From Crotalaria pallida (Eukaryota; Streptophyta; Magnoliopsida; Fabales; Fabaceae): 64,000 nucleotides of DNA. Both the position numbers and the translations under genes were made by a program. The stretch lies in contig CM075649.1 in assembly GCA_037953625.1 (NCBI GenBank), forward strand, positions 127,593,290-127,657,289, written 5' to 3'. Under the pieces are notes generated by a model, which ran no database searches, was not told where the DNA came from, and saw only the letters and a list, made by a program, of their open reading frames with translations. The first letter of the stretch is position 1, and every line of letters begins with the position of its first letter. Of this stretch, positions 1 to 12,362 are shown one piece after another.

Positions 1-275
1 CTTTATCTTTTTATAATTTTTCCTTCCTCCAAGTGTTGGGCCAAAATAGCAAAATAGACCCAATAGCATGTTAGAGCTTTATTTTTTCATCTTTTTATTT
101 CCAAACGCTCCTAGTATCCTTCCATGATGAATTTATTGAGTCCTTTGATGCTTCAAGCCTCAAAATAATTAATCTATACATCAAAAGCACCAGAACTCTT
201 TCCAAGTGAAATATAAATAAAATGTATGCTAAAATTATAATAAAAGCTTGTCATTTTCTTGGTTTCTACCTTGCT
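1..275 (-). repeat. Partial LTR copy of a minus-oriented gypsy-type element
   Basis: Positions 1-275 match 8341-8615 almost base for base, ending in the same block about seven bases before the two copies diverge. With the other copy adjoining a primer-binding-like site, this fits the first part of the 3' LTR of one minus-strand retroelement; the rest of this LTR lies left of the window. The edge does not begin with a clean TG, so the exact boundary is uncertain. Confidence 0.55.
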
Positions 276-1107
276 AAAATATACATGCATGTAAACCAAT
301 ATATGTGTCTAACTCAAAATTTTTGACCTCCCTTACACATAGGCTGACATATATAACTTCCAATAAAAATTCTTCTTCTTTTCGTATTACCTCCTCACTC
401 ACATCATGCACAATGTTTGTTTGATATGACTCCTATATTATCTGGTCTTTGCTAATTTCATTAATCATGTCTTGCATTGGGAACTTTTCATTCACTTCAT
501 CCTCACTGCCTTCAGTTTCCTCGCTCTTTAGTCTCGGTGTGAGCTGGAAACGTGCTAAGATCTCTTGAAAAGAAACTATTTTGTTGTTCAATTGGACACT
601 CTAGCATGATGTTTCTAGTGACTAAGGAGTCAACCAAGGAATTTAATTTCCTCATTGATTCATTTAATTCTTCACTCCATTTTTGCTGAGCAGCAAGAAT
701 GTTCTCAAACATGATATCTAAACTGGAATTTTGAGATGTTGGAAGATATGAATAAGCATCCACATATTAAAGCTCATCAACAACTGGTTGGGCATAATAT
801 TATGGTGTAGGATATTCCGAAGTAGAATTCCAATACAACTCTTCGTCCACTCATCCTTACTCAGATCTTGCACAGATTTTGTCTCAAGCGGATTCCATAA
901 TAAAAAAATCCAAGATTGTCGCTTGTTCTTCTAACTTGCGCATGTATTCTTGTTGAGCTAACTCCATGAATAAAGGTTATGTCTTATCAAAATATGATTG
1001 TGCAATACATGGTGGTGGAGTAAAATATTCACAAAAAGATTTATGATATTCTCCAAGACTTATGTCAGGTGTCCATTTTGGTCCACTGTCTTCAATACTA
1101 TATGTAA

Positions 1108-1139
<32 letters not shown>

Positions 1140-1175
1140 AAAAAAGTGTTTAGTCTAATCAACTTCTAATAACAG
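276..1175 (-). pseudogene. Internal remnant of the minus-oriented gypsy-type element
   Basis: This stretch lies between the LTR fragment at 1-275 and the nested unit starting at 1176. It contains a short minus-strand ORF (512-763, 83 residues, Gln/Ser/Asn-rich) that I cannot assign confidently; it could be a piece of a decayed gag. A (TA)n microsatellite lies near 1106-1135. The few hundred bases left internally suggest a deletion derivative or non-autonomous element rather than a full coding element. Confidence 0.35.
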
Positions 1176-1779
1176 TGTAACAGCCCGATTTTCACTTCCA
1201 AAACCATAACTGATTTATTATCAATTTATTGCAAAAATGAGGCCTTGTTTTTAAAGCATAAATTCATTAGTTGTTGACATCACTCATTTGAAAATCGAGT
1301 TGTCACTTTGAACATCTCGTGACCAAACACCATCAACATGTTATAACATCATTATCATTATAGTTGGAGCATAAACCATAAACATCGAAGTCTCACCTCC
1401 ATCAGTTTTCCAAAAGCAGTTCATAGTTACAAAAAGATTACAAACCAGGTTTGAAACTTAATTAAAAACATAATTAAAAAGGTAGCTGAATTATATCCAT
1501 AGTACTTCACAAGGTAATCCTCGATTGGGAACTTAGATCCTAGACACAAGAACATCTAGACACAGAACGCCGGACATCACTCTTCAGCCGAACTAGCATC
1601 CGCTTCCATCTCCTCACTAGAATCCGCCTCCGGTTCGTGACCAGAGTCACTTGCGTCTTCCTCCTCTATCGGCTGTGGAATCACTGCGGCTAACGGTGTG
1701 GAATCGCCATCATACTCATGATGTTCCCTCGATTCGCCATCCTGATATTCACGAAGAGTGACCTGCCCTATAAGTTCCA

Positions 1780-3345
1780 TGATGAATGTTTTGATAATGA
1801 CAAAGTGTTTTGAACAAGCTATCATGTGTTGATCAAGTTCAAGTTCAACAAGCAACAACAAACATCAAGTGAAGAAGAGAGAACAAGCTCATGAAGACTT
1901 AAGTTTGAGTGTAATTGTTTTTGTTTTATCTTTTGCCTCTCAAGCTTCATAGGTTTTCATTTGGGTAGTTTGTTTAGAGGGTAGTGAATCTAATTCATAA
2001 GTCATGATTTAATCATAATTTGAGTTTTCACTTAACCTAGAATCAATAGGTGGCTTAAAGGTTTTAAAGGAAAGGTTTGGTTTTGAGAAAAAAAGTTTTA
2101 AACAAGTATCAGACATGTTTAATCGATTAAGGATGAATTTAATCGATTAGTACTCGATTAAGTAAAGATTTAATCGATTAAACACTGCTGAACTGATTTT
2201 TAAAATACGATTTTCACTTCTCAAAATCAGTTTTCAAGTGCCATAACTTTTGGGTATTCTATATAAACCTTTTCCTAACCTTTGTGATCATAACCTATCA
2301 TTTTGATATTCATTTTACAAAGAATCAAGCCACTCTATTCTCTCTCAATTTCAAAGATCAAAGCTTTTCTATTTTCATATTCTTTGATCAAGAACCTTTG
2401 AATCTCTTATTGTGAATTGTCATAGCTATTGATTGAGATTCATTAGGATTGTTATGTGTATTCATTGAGTTGTAATCTTTGCAATAAGGCAAGCCAACTA
2501 CAACAAACAAGAAGCCTTGGTGTGTCGATTATCATCAAGCAAATCTCATTGAAGAAGAAGAAAGTCTTGGTTGTGAATCAAGCAAGGAGAAGCCTTGGTG
2601 TGTGGATTATCATCAAGCAATTGAAGATTTGTTGTGTCGATTATCAACAAGGGGTAGAGGTTAGATTAGAGAGAAGATCATTAGGATTACAAGGCAAGGG
2701 TGTCGGTTATCTCTTGTAGGCTAGCAAGAAGGAAGTCTTGTGAGGCAATCACTTGTAATTTGAGAACTCTAATTCCTCATAGTGAAGAATCTTTCTTGGT
2801 TGAAGAGGGGACTGGATGTAGCTTTCAAGCGGGTGAAAGTGAACCAGGATAAATCACTGTGTCGTATCTCTAAACCCTTACTCTTTATATTCAAGTCATT
2901 GATTGCGTTCTTGATTGAAAACCTAGAAAGATTGATTTTCATAATTGATTGAATTGAATCTTTATTGTTCAAATTGATAAAGGGAAAATCATTTTCATAA
3001 CTAGGGTAATCAATAAGAATATAGGTGTTAATTGTTTTCGCTGAATCTCTGATCTTACGTGTGAATTGATTGATTTTCGTATGCGATTGAAAAGTGATTT
3101 TTCAGTTTCTGATAGTTTTAATCGATTAAGTGTTCGTTTAATCGATTAAGGACAATTTGAACTTTCAGGCTTAATCTAGTAAATTGCAGGTTAATCGATT
3201 AAGTGCTGTAGAATTTGCAAAAATCATTTGTTTTGATTGTTTTGATTTGTTTCTTTCGAAAATCTTTCAAGGTTTCTTAAACACCTATTCAACCCCCCCC
3301 CCCCCCTTCTAGGTGTATTCCTAGGGTTCCTTTGTCTCTCCAACC
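1780..3345 (+). mobile_element. Nested solo LTR, Sirevirus-like copia
   Basis: The segment starts with text resembling the LTR start of the copia element at 39461-49295 (a block like GTTTTGATAATGACAAAG) and ends with the same kind of C-run plus CTAGGTGTA that marks the 3' part of that LTR family. It contains several copies of the palindrome TTAATCGATTAA or near variants (about 2118-2190 and 3118-3205) and a TATA-like TCTATATAAACC near 2258. The surrounding 1176-7494 unit resumes after about 3345. No clean target duplication was found, so both edges are approximate. No internal coding region is present. Confidence 0.6.
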
Positions 3346-6300
3346 ACCAATTGCGGTTTCCTCAATTACATGCACGTCCAGACTCGTCCCTCGCAAAATA
3401 TGCCTGGGATCATCGATCTCAAACCGAGTTCCAAATCCAACCTTCAGGGACAACCTCCCATGCTCCTCCTTGAAGAGGACACATGTGGATCGCTACATGA
3501 TACGCCATCTACCCGTTGCAATACCGGCAAATGCCAATACGACAACATGGTAAGAGAGAGTCAGTGTTCCGAACACTAACGGGTCGACCGTGCGGTCTCA
3601 GGGTAGACTCGATAGAAAGACAGATAGATAATGGAACAGAGTAATATAACCAAAATAGCATAACATAAACATTTATCATAATATAATCACATCATTATCA
3701 TAACATATATAACATGTTATACACATAGCATAAATGAATTAAGTATAACAAAGCATATAATAATATTCCAAACATATCAAAATCATAATTCAATGCCACA
3801 TAATTCATTGCACATAGTATCATAGTTCTTTTCAAACATTCAAGTATTATCACGATCTTTCTCAATCCTTCAAGAATTCACATATACTTTCATTCTTTGA
3901 ATCTTTCATTAATCTTAAGTCTTATCGTAATCGGTTCACTCAATGAGGTGGGGAAAAACCATCACTGAGGAAAAACACACACGTCTACATCTCCTCGGTC
4001 ATCCATCCATCCTAGTCGGAAGCTAACAGGAGTACAGGACCTTTACCACACGGGCACGACAGCTGTCTCAACAAATGGCTCAAAGCCAGGAGAACTGTAG
4101 AAATCTCAGGTACAGTCTCAAATCAATTCAATTCAATATCATATCATATAATCAAGGCTCACTGTAGAAAACTCGGGTACAGTGGCAAATCACAAATGCC
4201 CCGTTCCAGTTCCTCTCACTGTTCTAGATTTGCAATCAAGGGGGTGATAGTATTATTTCTAGTTCGCGGTGCAGAACTTACCACGGCTTAGGACCCAGTC
4301 CCTACCACGTTCGTATGCCACATGTGGGATTCGTTCCGCCTAGAAATATACTCCAGGCTTCTTGACGTTCACCGTCCTTGCCCTCCCCTCATGCAATCTC
4401 CACCTGAATATCCCTGATACTCATGGTATCTTCCTCTCCACTACTTCGCACTCTCATAGCTCACCGCTTATGTTAAAGTCTTTTAAAGTCTTTTATGTTC
4501 TTTTAATTAACCTAAGGTCAGCTCGCCCTTGATTCATCCCTTCGACAAGTCCCGACCACTAAGGGTTATATCCGTTCCCCTAAACATTCCCATATCTCTT
4601 TCACTTTCACTAGCCACTTGGCACCAATTCCGTCAAACTGTTCCCATAGGAAATCTTCATGATTCTCTTGTATCCTCTTGATACTTCTCAATAGTCACTT
4701 GACGATCATCCTCCGTCTTGATTCCGCGAGCACGATCTCAGCTTCACGAACATAATCTCCATGTCTTGTGCACCATCTTAGCATCATTACTTTTTGAAAC
4801 ATTCTCAGATCTCAACACTTATAATCTTTCCTTAACTTCCCACTTAATCTCACTCTTACTCTTTCTCATGATTCTCATCATCACATATCACAACACTCAG
4901 ATCTTCCAGACAGAATTAAATATATCCAACAGTATAAACACAGTAAGATTCAGTACATAATAGAATCAAGCATGCATCTCATTTAACAAAACAGATAAAC
5001 ATATAACACATAATTTATCACGTAAATCTCACTACGTTCATAGTCCATATATTCGGATTACAAGCAACCACGTTACGGGATCACAGCACTCTCACTCACC
5101 TCTTATCCCAGCAAGCGAAACGCTTTGTCCTCGGAAATCTCTAACTTCTCCTTGCGATTCGGTTCCACCGTCTAAAGAATACCTCGTATTTAAATAAAAT
5201 ACGTTTACGTCAAAAATCTATTTCAATTAAAATGCATCACTTTGTTCCTCTTCACTTGAAATAGAAAAACTCTGATTTTCTTTTCATTTCTTTCTTTAAA
5301 ACACAACCATTTGTCAAAACGATTCCGATCTTTTCTCACACTTGAACTTTCTCAAAATCATTTGAAAAACTCATATTAATACAAATTAAATAATGATTTT
5401 ATGTGGCTGTATGAAATCGGTCCAGTCACACTCTTAATTCTTTAAACACCGAAAAATTGATAATTTTCATTCTAACTTTTTGTTACTTCAAATGGTACTT
5501 GAAATCCACACTTTTATCAATCAAAACATTTTTTTAAAAATGAAAACACTCCAATAATAAATCTTGGACAGCAAAGAAATAAAATAAAAACCATTAAAAA
5601 TACTCATTGAAATAACTAAACTCATTCACCCATTTTTATTCACAAAACCGAATTGAAAGAAAACCACCACAACACAATTTTAAATAATTTAACCTAACAT
5701 TAAATCACAAAACATATTCATGACTTCAAGTCATTTCATAAGAAAAAGAACCTAGCCTAGTAAACATACATAGGCCGAATCCCATCATGACACAAACATG
5801 GTTTTGGTTCACTTTTTCAACATGCAAACCTTAAAATCCTCAAACCAAATCATGCACTTTCTTTCACAAGGTTTTTGAAAATACCACTTCCTTTTCAAGT
5901 ACAAAATCGTGACACCATTACCACTTCAAACCAAATTTTCATTTTTAATTTTTCATGCATGCACTTTAAAAATACTTGAATCAAGAAGAAATTCACATGC
6001 AAGTGTCTTTTTCATGGAAAACAAGTCATGATCTTCTAGTTCTAAGCTTGGGCCGAATATTCTTCACCAAAAATCAAGAGAAAAAATTCAAATCTTTAAC
6101 ATGCATGAATATTAAACATAGATCAAATTAAGAATCACTTTTCAAAAGCTCATTTCTTTGGTTTCTTCACCAAAACCGTGACATGCATTAGAAAAGATCA
6201 AGACTTTTTGTTCAAGGATCACATGCAAAGTTCAAGATCAAAGCTTTTTGTTTAAAAATCACATACATGACTCAAGATCAAAACTTTTTTAAAGATCAAG

Positions 6301-6762
6301 GCAAAGATCAAAGCTTTTTAAAGATCAATACCAAAAATTCAAGCTTTATCAAAATCAAATCAAGGTCAAAGCATTTCAACCACTCAAATCAACTCATCTA
6401 AACATAAAGTTAACATGCAATGACTTGAATCAAATTAAAAAGCATCATAACCTAGTCTCCTAGGCATGGCCGAATCACATAGTCCATAGATTAGAGTTCT
6501 ACAAGTTCATTTTGCTCTTGAAAACTCAAGATCCAAGCTTAAACATTACATGCAATCATAGATCTACCATAAAAATAGACATGCAAGAAGAAATAAACTT
6601 TACAAGGCTTAGAAAAATAAAACTAACTCTAACACTCTAGGATCTTCGAAACACACCAAAGAAGAGATGATCTTCAACCTTCTACACTTGATCTTCAAGA
6701 GGAAAGCCTAGGTTTTGGACTTGATCTCCCTTTTTTTTTCTCCTCCAAGCTCTCGGCCTCTC

Positions 6763-6766
6763 TCTC

Positions 6767-6832
<66 letters not shown>
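6763..6832. repeat. (CT)n microsatellite
   Basis: An almost uninterrupted CT dinucleotide run of about 70 bases, lying in the presumed transcribed leader of the LTR-like unit. Confidence 0.95.
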
Positions 6833-6834
<2 letters not shown>

Positions 6835-7520
6835 AAGTGCTTAATGGGACTCTTAGAACTAGTGTTTTAGGAAATGAAATGAGGAATGAGGAAAATGAAT
6901 GGGAAATGAACTAAGGCTTAGGGTATATATAGGCAACTCGTGTACTTCCCCTTTTGCCCTTGTAAAATTCGGTCAAGTGTGTATGTGTGAGGGGCAATTT
7001 TGGCTCTTCCAAATGTTGCATGGCTTAGGTCATGTCAACTAGACAAAGAAGAGTAGATTATGGCATATATCTCACTTCCTATTGGTTGGTCAATTCCTTA
7101 ATCACACTCTTCTACTAATCTAATCTCTACATGGTTATAATCCATTCTACAAGCTTCTAAAAAAATAAAAGCCCTAGCATGCACATACATACACAATCGT
7201 ACACACACATATATACACACATATGAAAAATGAATTCTTTTCTTATAAAATAACTCATGCACAAAAATCACGATTTCCTTAGAATACAAAAATATTAAAT
7301 ACTTAGTCATTTCTCAAACTCAACTTTAAAACTTATAAAATCATTTCTTGAAAACCATTCCTTTGAAATTCATTCATCACTTTGAAATCATAAAATAAGA
7401 AATTCACTCAAAGAAATACTCTTTCAAAAACATTTTCTCAAAAATAAATCTCTTTATTGCTTAAAACGATACGAGGATTTTGACGGGTGTTACAAACAGT
7501 CAATATTAACAAAAACAAAA

Positions 7521-7547
7521 TCTCCGGCAGCAGCACAAAAACTTGGT
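7521..7547 (-). promoter_or_regulatory. Degraded primer-binding site, Athila/gypsy type
   Basis: Read on the minus strand this is ACCAAGTTTTTGTGCTGCTG followed by CCGGAGA, a decayed form of the TGGCGCCGTTGCCGGGGA primer site known from Athila-type gypsy elements. It directly follows the presumed 5' LTR edge, and so orients the element at 1-8616 on the minus strand. Confidence 0.5.
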
Positions 7548-8616
7548 AGCCCGCAAGTGCATGGATTATCCTAGTAGTAAAAATAGTATAGTCTCCATAG
7601 AGATTTTGTTAAGTATCAACAAATTAAAAATATAGATTATCTAAACCAATATATTAGAAATTTGTAAAATAAAATAAATCTAAAGATTTAAAATGAAAAT
7701 TTCCAAGGATTAGTTTTACCACATATCCGCATTGACAATCTTTAGCGATACATATTTTAATTCTTAATGTAGAATACTAGTTCCTTTCATAATCCAGCAA
7801 CATACTCGATGGTTCCTAGTTCATACTTTCGTGGTAACTAGGGCACATCAAATCCATTAAGTTCTTTGATAATTCAATGAAAATCCTCTCAGGAATTAAA
7901 TCTATTTTCGTGATTTTCGTTCCTAAGTTAAATTTTTTATTTTCAAATACTAAAGTTCACGTTTCAGTTCTTCCCCTACTATATGGGATTATGCAATTAT
8001 GAGATCCTTCACAATCACAAACATTAAAAACACTTAAATTAAATAAAAATATCACAAAATCATGTCAAGCCTCCATGGGTTAATCATAATCCTTAGAATA
8101 GGGAAACTTCTCAATCATAGTCATCATAATACAAGATAAAAATAGGAATAAAGACATAAGATATAGTTAGAACCAGGAGAGGAATGAAGAAGATAGAATC
8201 TCCACTTCAATCGCCTTCGAATTCTGTTAAGGGAAAGTGGTTTCCATCTTGAATCCTTGTTTCTAACTTATTTTTGTCTATGATGATTCTAACCCTAATT
8301 CAAATTCTAAAATCCTATTCTCCTCTTACGGGCTTTTTGTCTTTATCTTTTTATAATTTTTCCTTCCTCCAAGTGTTGGGCCAAAATATCAAAATAGGCC
8401 CAATAGCATGTTAGAGCTTTATTTTTTTCATCTTTTTATTTCCAAACGCTCCTAGTATCCTTCCATGATGAATTTATTGAGTCCTTCGATGCTTCAAGCC
8501 TCAAAATAATTGATCTATATATCAAAAGCACCAGAACTCTTTTCAAGTGAAATATAAATAAAATGTATGTTGAAATTATAATAAAAGCTTGTCATTTTCT
8601 TGGTTTCTACCTTGCT
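7544..8616 (-). mobile_element. Presumed 5' LTR of the minus-oriented gypsy-type element
   Basis: The 8341-8615 part duplicates 1-275, and the other end abuts the primer-binding-like site at 7521-7547, so this is read as the 5' LTR (about 1.07 kb) of a minus-strand element whose 3' LTR begins at 1-275. It contains no ORF of note. Between the LTRs the element keeps only about 0.95 kb of its own DNA plus the 6.3-kb nested unit. Confidence 0.55.
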
Positions 8617-9237
8617 TACACACTACTTCTCAAAACCAATTTGGTATAGGAGGAATTGCCCTTCCACCATAATGACTCCAAAGAAATTGTTTTAGGAAAG
8701 TTAGATAGTGAATAATGTCAACAAAGAGATATCTTCAGAAAAATTAGGGAGTGAGATACGAGTTTGCTATTCCACCAAAGCCTTTGAATATTTTTATTAA
8801 CACCAACATCCATCTCTCATTTTCATTATCTTTCCTCTCATCCTATGCTCATGACTTCTCTCTATGTTCTCTCTCACTTTCTCTCATTGCTATGAAAACT
8901 TTTTTTTCTCATAAAAATTTAACAAGTAACATTTTTTTTTTGCTAAAATATGTTTTTGGTTGCCATAAAAAGTAATTTTGTTCGAATTTTATATAAATCC
9001 ATTTCTTTTTGTTTTAATCCTTGTCTTTATAAAATAAGTAACAGAAACCAAATACAAAACTAGAATATATATAGGACCAAACCAAAACATTGTCATATCA
9101 TATGGACCGAATCCAAAGCCTTAATACATCACAGTGACCATATCCAAAACAAAAACACAATTCCAACTAATACCATGGACAAATAAAATCATAATCCACG
9201 AGTTTATATAGACATTTTTTTTACCAAAATTAGTTTT
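8617..9237. other. Intergenic, no gene seen
   Basis: AT-rich sequence with poly-T and poly-A runs and no ORF that looks coding. Nothing supported. Confidence 0.5.
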
Positions 9238-10147
9238 GGCCATTAGTCCTCAAACCCCCATTTTATCCCTCAAACCCCAATTTTTTTTTTAATTTCACTA
9301 TTACCCTTCCAAACCCCAAACCTCATTTTCTCTTCTCTCTCTTCTCTCTCTCTCTCTCTCTCTTCCATTCTTTCTTCTCTAACACCCACTCTCCCTCTCC
9401 CATTTCACAATCTTCTTTCTCCCTTTTACAATTTTCTTTTTCCTCTATCTTCTTTCCATTCTCCCTTTCAATGTCTTCTTTTTCCTTTGTCTTCTTTCTT
9501 TTCTTTAGGGTTTTTTCGTTTAGGGTTTATGTTAGATGATTAATAGGTTGTTTGAAGTTAGATTTTTATTTTTTAATAGTTTTTTATTCATTTGTTATGT
9601 TTTAAGTAAACTCATTTGTCTTCTCTTCGTTGTTAGTGTTTGTTTTTTTTTATTCTGACGCTGTAAAATTCCGACGAACCAGTGTCAAAGTTTTGAATTT
9701 CTGACACAGGGTATCAGAATTACAAAATTCCGACAAAAGACGTTGAAAATTTACACTGTTTTAATTTTTTTCGTTAGAAAAAATTTCGACATATTTATGT
9801 CGGAGAACTCTTAAGCAAACTATCTAAAAATTTCTGACATACCCGTGTAGGAATCCCAAAAAATTCTAACACTGGATTGTCGGAATTTACACAGTAACGT
9901 AAAAAGTGGATATGGAATGGGTTAGAGAGGGTTGGAGAGAAAGAGGTTTGTAAAAGTTGAATATGGAAGGAGTTTTCATGGGGTTATAAGGTTTTGCTTG
10001 GGGTGGAAGAAGTTCAAAAGGTGGCTGGGGGTTTGGGGTTTATTTCTTTCTCTTTTTTTTTTTGTTTGAATGATGAAGGGTATAATGGACATTGCACCAT
10101 TAAAATGGGGTTTGGGGGATAAAACGGGGGTTTGAAGACTAATGGCC
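9238..10147. mobile_element. Mutator-like MITE with 9-bp target duplication
   Basis: The ends form an inverted repeat beginning GGCCATTAGTCCTCAAAC on the left and its near complement on the right (about 45 bases with few mismatches). It is flanked by the 9-bp direct repeat ATTAGTTTT (9229-9237 and 10148-10156). A 9-bp duplication with long inverted termini is typical of Mutator-like elements. No transposase is encoded; the interior is CT-rich, then AT-rich. Confidence 0.75.
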
Positions 10148-10400
10148 ATTAGTTTTTTACATTTATAAAAATTCAAAGACCGTGAATTTAGGAGGATTGG
10201 AAATATATATAAGCCTACTATTTTTTTTATCATGTTATACATAATTAAAAATGAGACATAGAGTTCGAAAATTTGTTTGTAAATTTGATTGTGACTTGGA
10301 TTTTATTGGAATTATACTAATTTTGTTGTAATTGATTTGTATTTGGAAATTTTGTTGTTAAAAATGATTTTGCCAATAAATATTGTTTGAACTTTAAATA
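10148..10400. other. Short intergenic spacer
   Basis: AT-rich, no gene or repeat structure recognised. Confidence 0.4.
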
Positions 10401-11218
10401 TGTTAATTTATCTGGACCGCTCACTTAGCCATATGGCCTACGTCAATCCTTATCTCAGATTCAGCCTTGTAACTACCTGAAGGATAGCATGAAGGGTCCA
10501 TGTATCTCCATGTTGCGTAGGTCGGGCGAGAGTCCTCCAACAGACCTTGTTTAAGTCTTTATTCGTATTTAGTAGTTGGATTTATTTCATGAATAACTAC
10601 GAAAGAAAAAAAAATGATAAAAGAGATTAGATAAATCCTATATCAAAGATAAACCTAAGAGAATATTTCAACAAGATTATATCTTGACAATGTACAATAA
10701 ATATGTGTTTATATATGAAAATAGATAATCTAAACTCCTACTATTTGAGGAGATCAAGGAAAGATTATCTGAAAAGATAACTTAATCAGCAAGGAAATCC
10801 AATTCAAAGACGGTTGAAGGAGTTCTATAAATATAACCTTGTGGAGCTAGCATAAAAGATCCTAATTCCACCCCAACACACGCATTCATTTTCTGCATAC
10901 AACCCGAAAGCTAAGCAGTATTTAGAGATCAGAGCACAACTTCATGAGTGATACCACACAATTTATTGACAAAAGTGAGGATATTCTCTTGACAATAGAG
11001 AAAATACTTTCAACAGTCAACTTGAGGAGCGATAGTACACAATATTGTACCCAATTATACTCTCAAAACTAATAATTTTAATGTGAAAGTATCAACAAAA
11101 GCTTAAAATGATAACTAAATAGTCTTGAGTCTTTTGAGACAAGGAAACAAGACCAAAAGTTTTCTCTTGCGAGACTATACTAACACTTTTATGCAAGTCA
11201 TACTTTTTGTGGACTACA
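10401..11218 (+). mobile_element. 5' LTR of a truncated Tat-like gypsy element
   Basis: A TG...CA segment (TGTTAATTTATC to GTGGACTACA) that directly precedes a Tat-type primer-binding site at about 11220-11242. A TATA-like TCTATAAATATAA lies near 10826. The start was chosen as the first TG giving a reasonable LTR length (818 bp); no second LTR is present to confirm it. Confidence 0.5.
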
Positions 11219-11242
11219 ATATTGGCTCCGTCCGTAGGGACC
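11219..11242 (+). promoter_or_regulatory. Primer-binding site, Tat-lineage type
   Basis: Contains ATTGGCTCCGTCCGTAGGGA, close to the ATTGGCGCCGTCYGTGGGRA primer site of Tat-lineage gypsy elements. Confidence 0.6.
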
Positions 11243-11283
11243 CATAAGTTTCAAATTCCACCTCAAATAAAGAAACAAACAAC

Positions 11284-11675
11284 ATGGCTTCTCAACTAAC
11301 AGAGATAGAGATTATACGTAGTAGTTTTAAAGCCACCTCGTTAAGAAGAACCACACCCCTGTGATGGAACAACTGCTTCTCAATCCATCCTGGATGCATC
11401 ATTCCGACATTATGAGGAGCCATTAGCCCAAAACTGAAATCACTCGTCATTGTGCCATACCACGGAGAGAGTGTGGGAGAACCGGCATCGAGCTTTGGTC
11501 TATATCAAGCAAGGAACGAGATGAACCTTCATTGATTAAGGAAAGAGTCTAAGTGATAATCCAACAATAACCTTGTCCGAAGCGATGCAAGATGGAAGTG
11601 GGTTCAAATAGGCAAGCTCTGGACCGAAGGGTAGATCCCAAACTCTCTTTGAACAAGGCAATCCACAACCATGAT
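11284..11675 (+). pseudogene. Decayed gag start of the truncated gypsy element
   Basis: An ATG at 11284 follows the primer-binding site at the usual leader distance. Translation gives about 20 codons before nonsense and frame changes begin. Nothing beyond about 11675 belongs to gag; the element is cut by the inverted-repeat element that follows. The assignment rests on position more than on recognisable motifs. Confidence 0.35.
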
Positions 11676-11945
11676 CCTTTTGTCACTTAAGTAATGATAT
11701 GACCACTTTCACTACATCGACAAGTGACGTGCTATATAGTGTCACGTGGCACTACATCTTTCTTTATTAAAAAAATTCTTTTAAAATTTATTAAAAAGTT
11801 TGATTTTTTTTATTAAAAAAAACTAGTTTTAATTATTTCAATAAATTTTAATCTTTCTAACTTAAAAAATCCACGTGGCACGTTACTTATAGGCGTGGCG
11901 AAGGTGGCGACATATCATCACTTAAGTGACGAAATGACTATTTTC
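11676..11945. mobile_element. Small inverted-repeat MITE
   Basis: Left text GTCACTTAAGTAATGATATG is matched on the opposite strand at the right end by GTCACTTAAGTGATGATATG, giving a hairpin-forming element of about 260 bp with an AT-rich centre. The edges and target duplication could not be fixed. Confidence 0.5.
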
Positions 11946-12230
11946 AAACATTTGAGTAAAGTTCAAAGACTCAAAGTAGGAGTGTTCAGATCAAAACCAA
12001 ACAAAAAAAAACCCACAAACCGATAAAAAAATCGAATTTGTTTGGATGCTTTTGGACAGATTATTGGAAAACCAATTGATTCATTTTGGTTTTTGGTTTT
12101 AATTCCAAAAACCGATTCAGACCAAATTGGACCACTAGTTAAAAATATATACACATAAAACGCACAAAATTGGGCTTAATACTCACACACACTGCACATA
12201 TGGAAAATATATACTCAATAGTTGCTTTCA

Positions 12231-12232
<2 letters not shown>

Positions 12233-12279
<47 letters not shown>
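12233..12279. repeat. (AT)n microsatellite
   Basis: Uninterrupted AT dinucleotide repeat of about 47 bases inside the hAT element. Confidence 0.9.
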
Positions 12280-12282
<3 letters not shown>

Positions 12283-12362
12283 TATAACTTGTAGTAGTTG
12301 TTTTCATGCATGAATGTTTATGACTTGTACAAAAAAATATATGTTTATGACAAAATAATTAA

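Larger units (their letters stand above)
1176..7494 (-). mobile_element. LTR-like unit, possibly a giant solo LTR, with 5-bp target duplication
   Basis: The unit begins TGTAACAGCCCG and ends GACGGGTGTTACA, the TG...CA inverted termini of an LTR, and is flanked on both sides by AACAG (1171-1175 and 7495-7499). Read on the minus strand it has a TATA-like CTATATATA near 6921 followed downstream by a long (GA)n tract (plus-strand CT run about 6763-6832), which would suit an LTR promoter. No gag or pol domain is visible. Minus-strand coding-like text occurs at 1577-1779 (Glu/Asp/Ser-rich) and around 3350-3580. After removing the nested copia LTR the unit is about 4.7 kb. A solo LTR of a long-LTR gypsy family is the favoured reading; a non-autonomous element is the alternative. 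Confidence 0.5.

Noticed and set aside
1577..1861. 94-residue minus-strand ORF as one gene
   Set aside because: Its first part (1780-1861) comes from the nested copia LTR and the rest from the outer unit, so the ORF is an accidental fusion across an insertion point.
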